A DNA stretch of 64,000 nucleotides from assembly GCF_001905125.1 (NCBI RefSeq), contig NZ_LWLE01000003.1, positions 1 through 64,000 of the forward strand, written 5' to 3'. Of the stretch, positions 35,053 through 46,025 are shown one piece after another. The notes beneath the pieces are model-generated. The model searched no databases. It saw only the letters and a program-made list of their open reading frames with translations, and was not told the origin of the DNA. How positions within the stretch are numbered: the stretch's first letter is position 1; the number at the start of each line of letters is the position of its first letter. Source of the DNA: Streptomyces sp. TSRI0281 (lineage in GTDB: Bacteria > Actinomycetota > Actinomycetes > Streptomycetales > Streptomycetaceae). Position numbers and translations under genes: made by a program.

Positions 35053-37638
35053 GTGGACGCCGAGCTGACCAACAAGAGCCGGGACGCCCTCAACGCGGCC
35101 ACCAGCAGGGCCGTGAAGGACGGGCACGCCGACCTGACCCCCGGGCATCTGCTGCTCGCGCTGCTGGAGGGCGAGGACAACGAGAACGTCATCGACCTGC
35201 TGGCCGCCGTCGACGCCGACCAGGTCGCCGTGCGCGCCGCGACCGAGAAGCTGCTCGCCGCACAGCCCAGCGTCACCGGGTCCACCGTCGCGCCGCCGCA
35301 GCCCAACCGTGAGCTCCTCGCGGTCATCGCGGACGCCGCGCAGCAGGCCAAGGAGCTCGGCGACGAGTATCTGTCCACCGAGCATCTGCTGATCGGCATC
35401 GCGGCCAGGGGCGGCCGTGCCGGTGAGATCCTCGGTGAGCAGGGGGCCAGTGCGAAGAAGCTGCTGGACGCGTTCGAGACGAGCAGGGGAGGGCGCCGGG
35501 TGACCACACCGGACCCGGAGGGCCAGTACAAGGCGCTGGAGAAGTTCGGCACCGATTTCACGGCCGCCGCACGCGAGGGCAAGCTCGACCCGGTCATCGG
35601 GCGTGACCAGGAGATCCGCCGCGTCGTCCAGGTCCTGTCCCGCCGCACGAAGAACAACCCCGTGCTCATCGGTGAGCCCGGTGTCGGCAAGACCGCCGTC
35701 GTCGAAGGTCTCGCCCAGCGCATCGTCAAGGGCGACGTACCCGAGAGCCTGAAGAACAAGCGCCTCGTCTCCCTCGACCTGGGGGCGATGGTCGCGGGCG
35801 CGAAGTACCGCGGCGAGTTCGAGGAGCGCCTGAAGACCGTCCTCTCCGAGATCAAGGAGAGCGGCGGCCAGATCATCACGTTCATCGACGAGCTGCACAC
35901 CGTCGTGGGCGCCGGAGCGGGCGGCGACTCCGCCATGGACGCGGGCAACATGCTCAAGCCGATGCTGGCCCGCGGCGAGCTGCGGATGGTCGGCGCCACC
36001 ACGCTGGACGAGTACCGCGAGCGCATCGAGAAGGACCCGGCCCTGGAGCGCCGCTTCCAGCAGGTCCTGGTCGCCGAGCCGTCCGTCGAGGACACCATCG
36101 CGATCCTGCGCGGACTCAAGGGCCGCTACGAGGCCCACCACAAGGTCCAGATCGCGGACTCCTCGCTGGTGGCCGCGGCCACGCTCTCCGACCGCTACAT
36201 CACCTCCCGCTTCCTGCCCGACAAGGCCATCGACCTGGTCGACGAGGCGGCGTCCCGGCTGCGCATGGAGATCGACTCCTCGCCCGTCGAGATCGACGAG
36301 CTCCAGCGCGCCGTCGACCGGCTGCGCATGGAGGAGCTGGCCCTCAAGAACGAGACCGACGCCGCCTCCAAGCAGCGCCTGGAGAAGCTCCGCCGCGACC
36401 TCGCCGACAAGGAGGAGGAGCTGCGCGGCCTCACCGCCCGCTGGGAGAAGGAGAAGGAGGGCCTCAACCGCGTCGGTGAGCTGAAGGAACGGCTCGACGA
36501 ACTGCGGGGCCAGGCCGAGCGCGCCCAGCGCGACGGCGACTTCGACTCCGCCTCCAAGCTCCTGTACGGGGAGATCCCCGGCCTGGAGCGCGAGCTGGAG
36601 GAGGCAGCGGAGGCCGAGCAGGAGGCCGCCAAGGACACGATGGTCAAGGAGGAGGTCGGCCCGGACGACATCGCCGATGTCGTCGGCTCCTGGACCGGCA
36701 TCCCGGCCGGACGGCTGCTGGAGGGCGAGACCCAGAAGCTGCTGCGCATGGAGGAGGAGCTGGGCAAGCGCCTCATCGGCCAGCGGGAGGCCGTGCAGGC
36801 GGTCTCCGACGCGGTACGGCGCACCCGCGCCGGGATCGCCGACCCGGACCGCCCGACCGGCTCGTTCCTCTTCCTCGGCCCGACCGGGGTCGGCAAGACC
36901 GAGCTGGCGAAGGCGCTCGCCGACTTCCTGTTCGACGACGAGCGGGCCATGATCCGCATCGACATGAGCGAGTACGGCGAGAAGCACAGCGTCGCGCGGC
37001 TCGTCGGCGCGCCGCCCGGCTACGTCGGCTACGAGGAGGGCGGCCAGCTCACCGAGGCGGTCCGCCGCCGCCCGTACAGCGTCGTCCTGCTGGACGAGGT
37101 GGAGAAGGCCCACCCGGAGGTCTTCGACGTCCTGCTCCAGGTCCTCGACGACGGCCGGCTCACCGACGGCCAGGGCCGGACGGTGGACTTCCGCAACACC
37201 ATCCTGATCCTGACCTCCAACCTCGGCAGCCAGTTCCTGGTCGACCCCCTGGTCAAGCCCGAGGTGAAGAAGGAGCAGGTCATGGATGTCGTACGGGCGT
37301 CCTTCAAGCCGGAGTTCCTCAACCGGCTCGATGACATCGTGGTCTTCTCCGCCCTGTCCGGCGACGAGCTCTCGCACATCGCGGGGCTCCAGATCGGCCG
37401 CCTCGCCAAGCGGCTGGCCGACCGCAGGCTCACCCTCGACGTCACGCCCGAGGCACTGGCCTGGCTGGCCGAGGAGGGCAACGACCCGGCGTACGGAGCC
37501 CGGCCGCTGCGCCGCCTGATCCAGACGGCGATCGGGGACCGGCTCGCGAAGGAGATCCTCGCGGGCGGGATCACGGACGGCGACACCGTGCTGGTGGACC
37601 GGGCCGACGACGGGCTGAGCGTCGGCCGCGCCTCGTAA
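35053..37638 (+). CDS. clpB: Disaggregase ClpB (Hsp100)
   Basis: 861 residues from GTG 35053, after AAGGAGGAG. It has an N-terminal Clp repeat domain, the first AAA+ module ([18 protein letters not shown], Walker B ITFIDELH), a coiled-coil middle domain ([27 protein letters not shown]), and the second AAA+ module ([28 protein letters not shown]) ending at the C-terminal domain. It threads aggregates for refolding with DnaK-DnaJ-GrpE. Length is normal for the family. Control by HspR through the upstream HAIR site. Confidence 0.98.
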   Translation: MDAELTNKSRDALNAATSRAVKDGHADLTPGHLLLALLEGEDNENVIDLLAAVDADQVAVRAATEKLLAAQPSVTGSTVAPPQPNRELLAVIADAAQQAKELGDEYLSTEHLLIGIAARGGRAGEILGEQGASAKKLLDAFETSRGGRRVTTPDPEGQYKALEKFGTDFTAAAREGKLDPVIGRDQEIRRVVQVLSRRTKNNPVLIGEPGVGKTAVVEGLAQRIVKGDVPESLKNKRLVSLDLGAMVAGAKYRGEFEERLKTVLSEIKESGGQIITFIDELHTVVGAGAGGDSAMDAGNMLKPMLARGELRMVGATTLDEYRERIEKDPALERRFQQVLVAEPSVEDTIAILRGLKGRYEAHHKVQIADSSLVAAATLSDRYITSRFLPDKAIDLVDEAASRLRMEIDSSPVEIDELQRAVDRLRMEELALKNETDAASKQRLEKLRRDLADKEEELRGLTARWEKEKEGLNRVGELKERLDELRGQAERAQRDGDFDSASKLLYGEIPGLERELEEAAEAEQEAAKDTMVKEEVGPDDIADVVGSWTGIPAGRLLEGETQKLLRMEEELGKRLIGQREAVQAVSDAVRRTRAGIADPDRPTGSFLFLGPTGVGKTELAKALADFLFDDERAMIRIDMSEYGEKHSVARLVGAPPGYVGYEEGGQLTEAVRRRPYSVVLLDEVEKAHPEVFDVLLQVLDDGRLTDGQGRTVDFRNTILILTSNLGSQFLVDPLVKPEVKKEQVMDVVRASFKPEFLNRLDDIVVFSALSGDELSHIAGLQIGRLAKRLADRRLTLDVTPEALAWLAEEGNDPAYGARPLRRLIQTAIGDRLAKEILAGGITDGDTVLVDRADDGLSVGRAS

Positions 37639-37791
37639 CATCCCGGCCGGACATCCCGGCCACCCGGACCCCGGCGGGCCCGGTCCGCACCGGCCGCGTG
37701 TCAGCTTGTGGCGGATCGGGGCCGCCGGGGCTTGCCATGCCCCGCCCGCCATGGGGGAGGATGGCCGCAACCATCACGAAGGGAAATAACG

Positions 37792-38349
37792 GTGAGCATC
37801 GATCCGTCCTCGATTCCTAATTTCGGGGGCCAGCCCGAACCGCAGGCGGCAGGACCGGAGGGCCCCGTCGTCCCTGACCAGGACCTCGTCAAGCAGCTCC
37901 TGGAGCAGATGGAGCTGAAGTACGTCGTCGACGACGAGGGCGACCTCGCGGCGCCGTGGGAAGAGTTCCGGACGTACTTCATGTTCCGGGGCGAGGACGA
38001 GCAGCAGGTCTTCTCGGTCCGTACGTTCTACGACCGCCCGCACGCCCTCGACCAGCGTCCCGTCCTCCTGGACGCGATCGACGACTGGAACCGCCGCACC
38101 CTGTGGCCGAAGGTCTACACGCACGCCCACGAGGGCGAGGAGGGCGAGGCGGGCTCCGTCCGGCTGATCGGTGAGGCACAGATGCTCATCGGCACCGGCG
38201 TCAGCCTGGAACACTTCGTCTCCTCGACCGTCAGCTGGGTGCGCGCCTCGATCGAGTTCGACAAGTGGCTCGTGGAGCGCCTGGGCCTGGAGCCGGCCGA
38301 GGACAAGGCCGAGGAGAAGGCCGAGGGCGACACGCCCGCCGAGGGCTGA
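37792..38349 (+). CDS. YbjN-domain protein
   Basis: 185 residues from GTG 37792 after GAAGGGAAATAAC. The N-terminus is Pro/Gly-rich; the core (LLEQMELKYVVDDEGDL, FRTYFMFRGEDEQQVFSVRTFYDR, LIGEAQMLIGTGVSLEHFVSSTVSWV) is the YbjN fold, similar to type III secretion chaperones. The C-terminus is a charged tail rich in Glu/Lys. Function in Streptomyces is unknown. Between clpB and a terminator, it is probably transcribed alone. Confidence 0.85.
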   Translation: MSIDPSSIPNFGGQPEPQAAGPEGPVVPDQDLVKQLLEQMELKYVVDDEGDLAAPWEEFRTYFMFRGEDEQQVFSVRTFYDRPHALDQRPVLLDAIDDWNRRTLWPKVYTHAHEGEEGEAGSVRLIGEAQMLIGTGVSLEHFVSSTVSWVRASIEFDKWLVERLGLEPAEDKAEEKAEGDTPAEG

Positions 38350-38668
38350 GCCGCCCCCGCGAACGGGAGCCCGGCCGGACAGGGACACGCGTGTCCCCGA
38401 CCGGCCGGGCTCTGTCATGTCCGCCCGCACCGGCCGGCATGGCCCGCACCGGCCTGGCCCGCACCGCGCCGGCCCCGCACCGCACCGGCCCCGCGGAGTC
38501 GGCGCGGGCGATGGGCCGTTGCGCGCCATGGGGGCCTGATCAGGGCGCGGGCCCGCCACTTTCGTCACTGTTCCGCAACAGGCGTGAACCGCCCCGCCGG
38601 GTGCCCCGTACAGCCCGGTGTGCGCGGCTCAGCGGCCGCGGCGACCCGGAACGAGAGAAGGAGCCGAC
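38350..38668. other. Intergenic region upstream of the type VII locus
   Basis: 319 bp. It starts with the terminator at 38367-38412, followed by very GC-rich repeats of GCACCGGCC-type sequence (38420-38500). It should hold the promoter for the first WXG100 gene, but no clear -35/-10 pair is visible. Confidence 0.5.
38367..38412 (+). terminator. Terminator after the YbjN gene
   Basis: Outer arms GAGCCCGGCCGG / CCGGCCGGGCTC enclose an inner palindrome GGGACACGCGTGTCCC. Confidence 0.82.
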
Positions 38669-38971
38669 ATGGCGGCCAACGGCAACATCAACATCAGCCC
38701 GGAAGAGATGCGGGAGGCCTCGACCTGGCTGCAGCACCAGAAGGAACTGATGCAGCAGAGCCTCCACGAGGCCAACACCAAGATGGACGAGATGGTCGAG
38801 GCGGCCTACGCGACGCCGGGCTCCGAGACCAAGTTCCGTCCGTTCTGGGAGGAGTACAAGAACGGCACCGACAAGGCGATCGAGGGCCTTCAGGGCGTCA
38901 GCGAGTTCATCAAGCAGGTCGCCGACGCGTTCGTCGACACCGACGACCAGACCTCCGGTTCCATCGGCTGA
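38669..38971 (+). CDS. WXG100-like protein (ESAT-6 superfamily), first of a pair
   Basis: 100 residues, after GAGAAGGAG. It is helical with the hairpin layout of the family: a first helix (SPEEMREASTWLQHQKELMQQSLHE), a loop with AYATPGSETKFRPFWEEYK where Trp and Glu take the place of the classic W-x-G, and a second helix (KAIEGLQGVSEFIKQVADAF). It is likely secreted by the type VII machinery encoded downstream, possibly as a heterodimer with the next gene. Confidence 0.82.
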   Translation: MAANGNINISPEEMREASTWLQHQKELMQQSLHEANTKMDEMVEAAYATPGSETKFRPFWEEYKNGTDKAIEGLQGVSEFIKQVADAFVDTDDQTSGSIG

Positions 38972-39037
38972 TGTGCCCCTGTGTCCGGTCCCGCCCTTCC
39001 GCGGCGGGACCGGGCGGTGGCACGGGAGGAGCAACCG

Positions 39038-39331
39038 ATGACCCGCATCAGCATCCCCCTCGACGACCTGAACGAGACGGTCAAGTCGCTTGAGGACATC
39101 GGGGAGCGGATCAACAAGACCGCACGGCTCAGCGACATCGGATCGAAGGAAGAGGTGGGCGACGCGAAGCTCGCCGACTCCCTCGCCGACTTCGACAGCG
39201 CATGGGGCAGGGGCCACGAGAAGGTGCAGGAGAACGTGAAGGTCTTCTCCGAGAACACGAAGAAGATCTCCGACGCCTTCACGCAGACGGACGACGAGAC
39301 CGTCAAGACGCTGGACAAATCCAAGGCGTGA
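39038..39331 (+). CDS. WXG100-like protein, second of a pair
   Basis: 97 residues from ATG 39038, after GGGAGGAG. Two helices (ETVKSLEDIGERINKTARL, and WGRGHEKVQENVKVFSENTKKI) flank SAWGRG, the canonical W-x-G turn. The C-terminus has an ISDAFTQTDDE segment like the YxxxD/E-type export tail. It follows the first WXG100 gene by 66 bp and is probably its partner and co-secreted. Confidence 0.82.
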   Translation: MTRISIPLDDLNETVKSLEDIGERINKTARLSDIGSKEEVGDAKLADSLADFDSAWGRGHEKVQENVKVFSENTKKISDAFTQTDDETVKTLDKSKA

Positions 39332-39362
39332 CAAGAGCCTGCAGGCAGAAGGGACATGCGTC

Positions 39363-40061
39363 ATGACGCATCCGGTCACGGACCGGGCTACGGGGGCGCC
39401 CGCGCACTACAAGCTGCGCTTCCCCGGCTCCTGGTGGCATCTGGACCTCGACCCGAGCACCCGGGACGCGTCCATCCGCCGCCGTATCGAGCAACAGGCG
39501 AAGGGAGTTCCACAACTCTCCCGCGAGCGGCTCGACGGCCTGGTCCGCGACACCCGCCGAACGGCCCGCGAGGCCTACGCCCGGGGAGCGCTCCAGGCGT
39601 CGGGGATGGTCAGGTTCCCCGGCGGGGACTCGATGCTCAGCGCCACGTCCGTCGTGCTGCGGATGCCCGTGCCCGAGGACGAGGCGGCGGATCTGGCCGA
39701 TGTGCTGTTCGGGGCGAGCATGCTGGCCGGGGACCCGCAGAGCAGCGGATACCCGCCGCGCGAGGTGGATCTGCTGGAGTTGCCGGACGTCGGACCGGTC
39801 GGGCGGATCGCCTCGGTCGAGGACATCGACTACCGGGGCACGCCGGTGCGCACGGCGCTGCTGCACACGCTGTTCCCGATACCGAACCGCCGCGAATACC
39901 TGCTGGTCTCCAGCTCCACGCCCAACGTGGACCTCAAGGACCAGTTCTTCGAGGTGTTCGACGCCATCGCGGGGACGCTGCGCTTCGTGGAGGCCAGGAG
40001 CGAGGGCACGGCCGGGCCGGCCGCACAGAGCCCGCAGGGCACGGACGAGAACGGAAAGTGA
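39363..40061 (+). CDS. Type VII-associated hypothetical protein
   Basis: 232 residues. It begins YKLRFPGSWWHLDLDPSTRDASIRRRIEQQ and continues with alternating strands and helices (VVLRMPVPEDEAADLADVLF, GTPVRTALLHTLFPIPNRREYLLVSSSTPN). No signal peptide or TM is seen, so it is cytoplasmic. Proteins with the FPGxWW start are found in actinobacterial type VII loci beside a WXG pair; I recall no function. Possibly a chaperone for the downstream effector, which starts 10 bp later. Confidence 0.7.
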   Translation: MTHPVTDRATGAPAHYKLRFPGSWWHLDLDPSTRDASIRRRIEQQAKGVPQLSRERLDGLVRDTRRTAREAYARGALQASGMVRFPGGDSMLSATSVVLRMPVPEDEAADLADVLFGASMLAGDPQSSGYPPREVDLLELPDVGPVGRIASVEDIDYRGTPVRTALLHTLFPIPNRREYLLVSSSTPNVDLKDQFFEVFDAIAGTLRFVEARSEGTAGPAAQSPQGTDENGK

Positions 40062-40071
40062 GGGCGGGTCA

Positions 40072-41316
40072 ATGGTGCGGCCAGCGGTGTCCGACTGGGA
40101 GACGGTCTTCGGGTTCTCGGACCCGACGCCGGGCGATGCGGAGATGCTCGGGAGGCTCGCGGGCCGGTACCGGTCCGTCGCCGACGACGCGGACCAGGCG
40201 CTCCCCATCGTCAGCGGCCTGAAGAACGGTCAGCTCGGCGAGGGCAAGGCCATGGAGAAACTCCGGGACAAGCTCGGGGACCTGGCCCATCAGGTGGAGA
40301 AGCTGCACAGTTCGTACGACAAGGCGGCGCGCGCGCTGGACACCTACGCCGACCTGCTGGGGGACCATCAGCGCAAGGCCGACAACGCCCTGGTCGAGGG
40401 GCGGGACGCCAAGGAGCGGCTGCAGCGGGCCACCGAGACCGCCGCGGCGGCGGGGTCCGTGATCAGCGGGCTGGACGCGGCGGACCCGCCCCCGCCGGAC
40501 GACGAGGCGGCCCGGCGCAGTGCGCGGCAGGCCATGGAGGACGCCCGGAACGACCAGTCCGCGGCGCAGGGGAACGTCGACGGCGCCCAGCGGGATCTCG
40601 ACGCCGCCCGCATGCTCGCCGAGGACGCGCGGGAGCTGCGCGAGACGGACGCCTCGACGGCGGCCCGCGCCCTGGACGACGCGACGAGCGAGGCGGTCCC
40701 GGGCAAGAGCCTGTGGGAGAAGATCAAGGAGATCTTCAAGAAGGTGCTCGGCTTCATCAGTGCGGCCCTGGGCATCATCGCCATGCTCATCCCCGGACTT
40801 CAGGGCCTGGGGCTCATCCTGACGATCGCCAGTCTGGTCACCGCCGCCATCCCCTTCATCATGAATATCGTCGACAGCATCCAGTCGGGCGAGTGGGATG
40901 TGCTCGACATGGTCCTCGGCGGCCTGGGGCTGGTGCTCGGCGGCGTCGGCCTGATCAAGATCGCCAATCTGGGCGGGATCGCGAACACCCTCAAGTCCGT
41001 CACGAGCAACCTCAAGACGATACAGATCAACATCAAGACCGTGATCCCCACCATCAAGTCGTTCACCGGGTTCAAGAACCCGGGCGACCTGATCGTGAAC
41101 ATCGTGAAGAACCTTCCCGGTGGGCTCAAGACGCCGGACATCATCAAGGGACTGCCGGGCATCACCAACATCTGGACGAAGACGGCGGGGTGGCTCGACC
41201 AGAGCTCGAACCTCATCGGACTGGCCGGCCTCGCCTGGGCGATCAACACCGCCGTCCCCAACGGGTCGAAGAGCACGGTCACGCACGACCCCGGTTACGT
41301 GGAGGGATCGACCTGA
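40072..41316 (+). CDS. Candidate type VII substrate, helical N-terminus and hydrophobic centre
   Basis: 414 residues. The first ~200 are long helices resembling an LXG/WXG-type export region (LRDKLGDLAHQVEKLHSSYDKAARALDTYADLL) with a coiled coil. Residues ~225-310 are strongly hydrophobic: VLGFISAALGIIAMLIPGLQGLGLILTIA and VLGGLGLVLGGVGLIKIANL, at least three membrane-spanning or membrane-inserting stretches. The C-terminus (about 310-414) is a repetitive LKT/IKT amphipathic tail without a recognised toxin domain. A pore-forming effector or a membrane part of the apparatus are both possible. It ends at a strong terminator. Confidence 0.7.
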   Translation: MVRPAVSDWETVFGFSDPTPGDAEMLGRLAGRYRSVADDADQALPIVSGLKNGQLGEGKAMEKLRDKLGDLAHQVEKLHSSYDKAARALDTYADLLGDHQRKADNALVEGRDAKERLQRATETAAAAGSVISGLDAADPPPPDDEAARRSARQAMEDARNDQSAAQGNVDGAQRDLDAARMLAEDARELRETDASTAARALDDATSEAVPGKSLWEKIKEIFKKVLGFISAALGIIAMLIPGLQGLGLILTIASLVTAAIPFIMNIVDSIQSGEWDVLDMVLGGLGLVLGGVGLIKIANLGGIANTLKSVTSNLKTIQINIKTVIPTIKSFTGFKNPGDLIVNIVKNLPGGLKTPDIIKGLPGITNIWTKTAGWLDQSSNLIGLAGLAWAINTAVPNGSKSTVTHDPGYVEGST

Positions 41317-41340
41317 TCCGGGCCGCGTCCCGTCATGCGT

Positions 41341-41380
41341 GAGGGCTCCCGCCCCGGCTGTCGCCGGGGCGGGAGCCCTC
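41341..41380. terminator. Bidirectional terminator in the type VII locus
   Basis: Perfect 17-bp stem GAGGGCTCCCGCCCCGG with a 6-nt loop, between the candidate effector and the convergent eccC. Confidence 0.88.
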
Positions 41381-41416
41381 TGCCGTGAAGTGCCGGAACT
41401 CCTCCTGTGCGGGCGC

Positions 41417-44400
41417 TCAGCTCCCGGCCGGCGGAAGCACCGTCTCCGGGACCTGGACGGTACGCAGCACGCCGTCGCCCAGGTGCAGGATCGCCCGCCC
41501 CGGGCGGGTCGCGCCCAGGCGGCTGCGGGGCACCTTGACGCCGATCAGTTCGCCGTCGCTCATGTTCTGCGGCTTCAGCAGCAGACCGCACCGGTTGCGA
41601 CGGGCCTCGGTGTGCCAGCCGGAGAAGCCGGAGGAGAGCCGGTCGGTCTGCCCGGAGATCACCAGGCCCCGGCCGCTCTCGGCACCGGACTTGGCGATCT
41701 GGGTGAGGACGGGCTCGGCCTTCGTCTTCAGCAGCAGATCGGCGTCGTCCAGGACCACCACGGCCCCCTGCGGCGAGGACGCCAGCGCCTCCTCCAGCGC
41801 CGTGGGGTCGATGTCGGACTCGTCGAAGACCGCGAGGACCCCGGGCCGTCCGGTGAGCCGGCGCAACGGTGACCTGGCGGGCGCGCCGATGACGACCGAC
41901 ATCCCGGACGACAGCAGCGACAGGGTCAGCGTCGCCAGGACGGTGCTGCGGCCGGAGCGGGCGGGTCCGGCGACGAGGAAGGTCGGTGTGACCCCGAAGT
42001 CCGGTCCGTACGCGGCGAGTTCGTCGCCGCCCACACCGGACATGGCCCACCGCGCGGACGGCAGTGGCTGTGGCACGTACCGGACCGCTTCCTCCCAGGT
42101 GAGCCGGTCCGGCAGGGTGTCGACGCGGAACGGCCGGGTGGAGGCGGGTAGTTGGGCCGCCCGTTCGCCGCAGTACTCGGCGATCTGGATGAGCGCCGCA
42201 GCCTGCGCCTGGCCTTCCGGGTTGTCCGTGAGGAGCGCGATCTGCACCTCCGCCTTGTCGGCCACACGGAACGCGCGGCCCGGCGGGATCTCGTCGGGCA
42301 CGTTGCGCTGGGTGATGCCGATCATCCCGTACTCGGACTTCTCGTTCAGCTTCAGTACGAGCTTGTCCTCGGTGGAGCCGTTGACCCGGCTGGAGAACAG
42401 CGCCCGGTCGCCGGTCATCACCAGGTGGATGCCGACGCTCGCGCCGTCCCGGAGCAGGGTCAGCACGGAGTTCAGCAGGTTCCCGGAGTCGTACTCGCCG
42501 AGCTGCTTGTCGAAGACCTCCCACCGGTCGATGAACAGCACGATGTGCGGCGGCCGTTCGTCCTCCGGCAGGGCGCGCCGGAGCTCCGGCAGGTCGGCGC
42601 TGCCGCGGGCGGCGAGCATCTCCTGGCGCCGGGCCAGCTCCCCGTTCAGCCGGGCGAGCAGCCGGGCCACCCGGTCGGGCTGGGTGCGCATGGTGATGGC
42701 CCCGCAGTGCGGCAGCCTCTCGATGGGCAGCAGCGCGCCGTTGCCGCAGTCGATGCCGTACATGTGCAGCTTGTCCGGGGAATGGGCGAAGGCCAGGGTG
42801 CCGGCGATGGTGCGCAGCGTCTGTGATCTGCCCTGCCGGGGCGAGCCGATGATGTGCAGGTGCCCGAGCGTCGCCGGGTCGATCACCAGGGGCTGCCGGG
42901 CCTGTTGTGCGGGCAGGTCCACCACGCCGTACGCGACGGGCGCGAGGTCGTAGTCCGAGGGCGGGGGCGCCGGCAGTTCGCCGGTGACCAGGACCTCGGG
43001 CAGCGGCGGGAGCCAGGGGCTGTGCTGCGCGGGGATGCCCATCTCCCGGTCCGCCTCGCGGATCGCGGCGACGAGCCCGGTCAGGTCGGTCTCCACCTCG
43101 GCGGGTACGGCCGCGCCGCGGGGCCGCGCGGGGAGCGGCTCGCCGAGCCGTTCCCAGCCGACCGTCACCGCCCAGGGCGCCGGCAGCGAGGTCGCCGAGG
43201 CGCCGGGCCGACGGCCGCCTACCCGTCCGGACTGGAACGGCACGAGGGAGTTCTGGCCCAGGCGCACATAGGCGCGGCCGGGGGTTCCCTGCGAGATCCC
43301 GGCGGCCTCGGGGGAGTTGAGGACGTCCTGGCTCTCGCCGGCGTCCGTCACCCGGAGCGCGATGCGCAGGTTGGTGTTGGCGCGGATCTCCGAGGAGACG
43401 ACGCCGCTGGGGCGCTGCGTCGCCAGGATCAGGTGGATGCCGAGGCTGCGGCCCCGCTGGGCGATGTTGACCAGACCCTTCACGAAGTCCGGCAGGTCGC
43501 GCACCATCGAGGCGAACTCGTCGATGACGATGAGCAGCCGGGGCATCGGCGCGCGGCCCGCCGGGTTGCGCTCCAGCAGGTCGACGTAGTCCTCGATGTC
43601 CTTGGCGCCGGCCGCGGCGAGGATGTGCTCGCGCCGGGTGAGTTCCGCCGTCAGCGACACCAGGGCCCGCTCGACGAGGTGGGCGTCGAGGTCGGTGACC
43701 ATGCCGACGGTGTGGGGCAGGTCGACGCAGTCCTTGAACGCGGAGCCGCCCTTGTAGTCGACCAGGACGAACGTCATCGCGTCCGGACGGTTCGCCACCG
43801 CGAGCGAGGCGACCAGCGTCTGGAGGAGTTCGGACTTGCCGGAGCCGGTGGTGCCGGCGATCAGCCCGTGCGGGCCGTCGCGCCGCAGGTCCAGGTGGAA
43901 CGGGCCGTCCAGGGAGACGCCGACGGCCGCCCGGGTCGAGCGGCCCCCGGCCGTCCAGCGCGCCCGGATCGCCCCGGCCTGCGGCGGGTCGAGGGCGAGG
44001 ACGTCGAGCAGCCGCGCGGAGCCGGGCAGCACCGCGGCCTCCTCGTCGGCCCCGCCCGGGTCCCGCAGCGGGCCCATCGCGCGGGCCAGCGAACGGCACC
44101 AGTCCAGGGACACCACGTCGGGCCGGATGCCCCCGACGGTGCCCCTCCCGGAGCGTCCCACCCGCACGGTTCCGCCGGGCTCCTCGGCGACGACGGCGTG
44201 GCACTCCTCGGGCAGCAGCCGCTCCTCGGCGTCCAGGCAGAGCGCACGGACGCCGACGGCCGGTCCGTCGCGCAGGATCTGCGTCACGCCGGGCAGCGAA
44301 CGCAGCTTGCGGGCTCCGTCGAGGATGACGAGCACATCGGGCCCGGCGGGCCGGCTCCGCCGGTCCTTGCGTCCGGCGCGCTCGACGATCAGCGCGGTGA

Positions 44401-45792
44401 GTTCGGCGACGCGCCGGGCGCAGGTCTCCGTGCCGTAGCCGATGCTGGCCGGGGTGTCGCCGGACTTCTTGCGCACATGAGGCAGCCAGCGCAGCCAGGA
44501 CCAGCCGTCACGGCCCCGTTCGCCGGTCGTCAGCAGATGGATCTGGAGATCACGGGGGCTGTGCAGGACGGCGGCCTGGGCGACCACCCAGCGCGCCACG
44601 GCGCGTGCGACCGTGCCCTCGCCGGCGATGCCCAGGACGTCGTGCTCCCGCAGCGGCACGGTCACCGGGACGTCGTACGCGGTCCGCGGGTCCTCGCGGC
44701 GGTGTTCGTCCTTCGTCGGGTCCTGGAGGACCACCTCGGAGTCCTGATCGGCGGTTCCGATGCGCAGTTCGAGGAAGTCGGCGTCGGAGGTACGGCGTTC
44801 CCACAGACGGCGCCGGGGGCCGACGGCGGTCAGGACGACCTCGGCCGGGTCCGGGAAGCCGCGGCGCCGGGCGGTGCGTTCGGCCGTCAGGGCGTCCGCC
44901 GCGTCGCCCTCGATCCGTGCCTTCTTCTCCTCGTAGGCGGCGACGCTCTCGGAGTGGGACTGGCGCCCGGTGCGCCGGCTCATCACATAGTTGCCGACGA
45001 TCGCGACCGGGGAGAGCAGTCCGAACAGCAGCATCGTCATACGGTCGAACAGCAGTGCCGCGGCCCCCGCCATCACCAGCGGGGCCAGCGCCGTGATCCA
45101 CGGGAGCGGCCGGGCGGGGAGGGCAGGGTGAAGCGGGTGGCGTTCTCGGCCGGCCGCAGCCGCGGCGGCCGGTTGTAGTCAAAGCCGGTGCCGTCCTCCG
45201 ACGGCTGCACGGCCGCGTCCGGCTTCTGCGGGAGGGCGAGTTCGAGCAGGCTGTCCCCGACGAGGAGCTGTGCGCCGGCCGGCCAGGCGGCCGCCTCGGT
45301 GAGGTCCTCGCGGTCCAGTTGCAGGGTGCCGTCGGCCGGCGCGGAGGCGTCGGGCGAGATACGGCAGCGTCCTCCGGGGCCCACCGCCAGGACGGCGAAC
45401 GGACGGTCCGGTAGGGAGCGCAGCACCTGGGCGGCCCCGTCGTGGGCCAGCCCGATCCGGTACTCGCCCATGTCCAGCCGGCGCACGGCGCCCGCGCCGG
45501 CCCCGCCGACCGTACGGACCTCCACCAGCCCGTTCGGTTCGGCCGACGCGGTGCCCGCCGGGCCGCCCAGGCCCACGATGGCCGCGTGGTGCAGCGGCGC
45601 GTCCCGCAGCCGCATATCGGCGGGCAGCAGCCGGTCGCCGGCGTACAGGCCGAGGCCCTCCGGGGGCCGTTGGACGCCGCCCGCCCCGGCCAGCGCCTCC
45701 GCGACAGCGCCCACGGGCGTGTCGGGGTCGGCGTCGAGGTGGACGTCGAACGCGTCACCGCCCTCCTCGACCACGGTCAACATCAACGACAC
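41417..45792 (-). CDS. eccC: Type VII secretion ATPase EccC (FtsK/SpoIIIE type), interrupted by a frameshift
   Basis: The N-terminal part (GTG 45792, after GGAGG) has a ubiquitin/FHA-like region (MLTVVEEGGDAFDVHLDADP; YRIGLAHDG) and runs to ENATRFTLPSPPG at about 45115. There it leaves frame and stops at 45073. Restoring one C gives PLPWITALAPLVMAGAAALLF and joins it to the 1219-residue remainder. That part has two TM helices, then three ATPase modules: GLIAGTTGSGKSELLQ (canonical Walker A), GSPRQGRSQ and AGPARSGRST (degenerate), with VIDEFASM Walker B. Intact, it would be about 1450 residues. It powers WXG100 export. The lesion is real or a sequencing error in GGG at 45112-45114. Confidence 0.85.
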
Positions 45793-46025
45793 GAGAACGT
45801 CCTCCAGCCGACGTGAATGGGGGCCCCGGCAGCCGCAGTCGGCGGCTCCCGTGCCACTGATGGGACCTACGGAGCGCGTCCGCGGATGGTTCACCGGTGC
45901 GGCGGGTGAACCATCCGCCGACGGGCGCCGTAGTGGCCATCGGGTGCACCGCGCGGCAACTACGCCGCTCTCGTTCCCGATCGTCCCGGCTCCGCCGCCG
46001 GGGCGTCCCGACAAGGAGTCAGAAG

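Noticed and set aside
34915-37770. A 951-codon open frame on the minus strand opposite clpB
   Set aside because: It is the shadow of the clpB frame at high GC; no protein motifs, no ribosome site, and it spans the clpB promoter.
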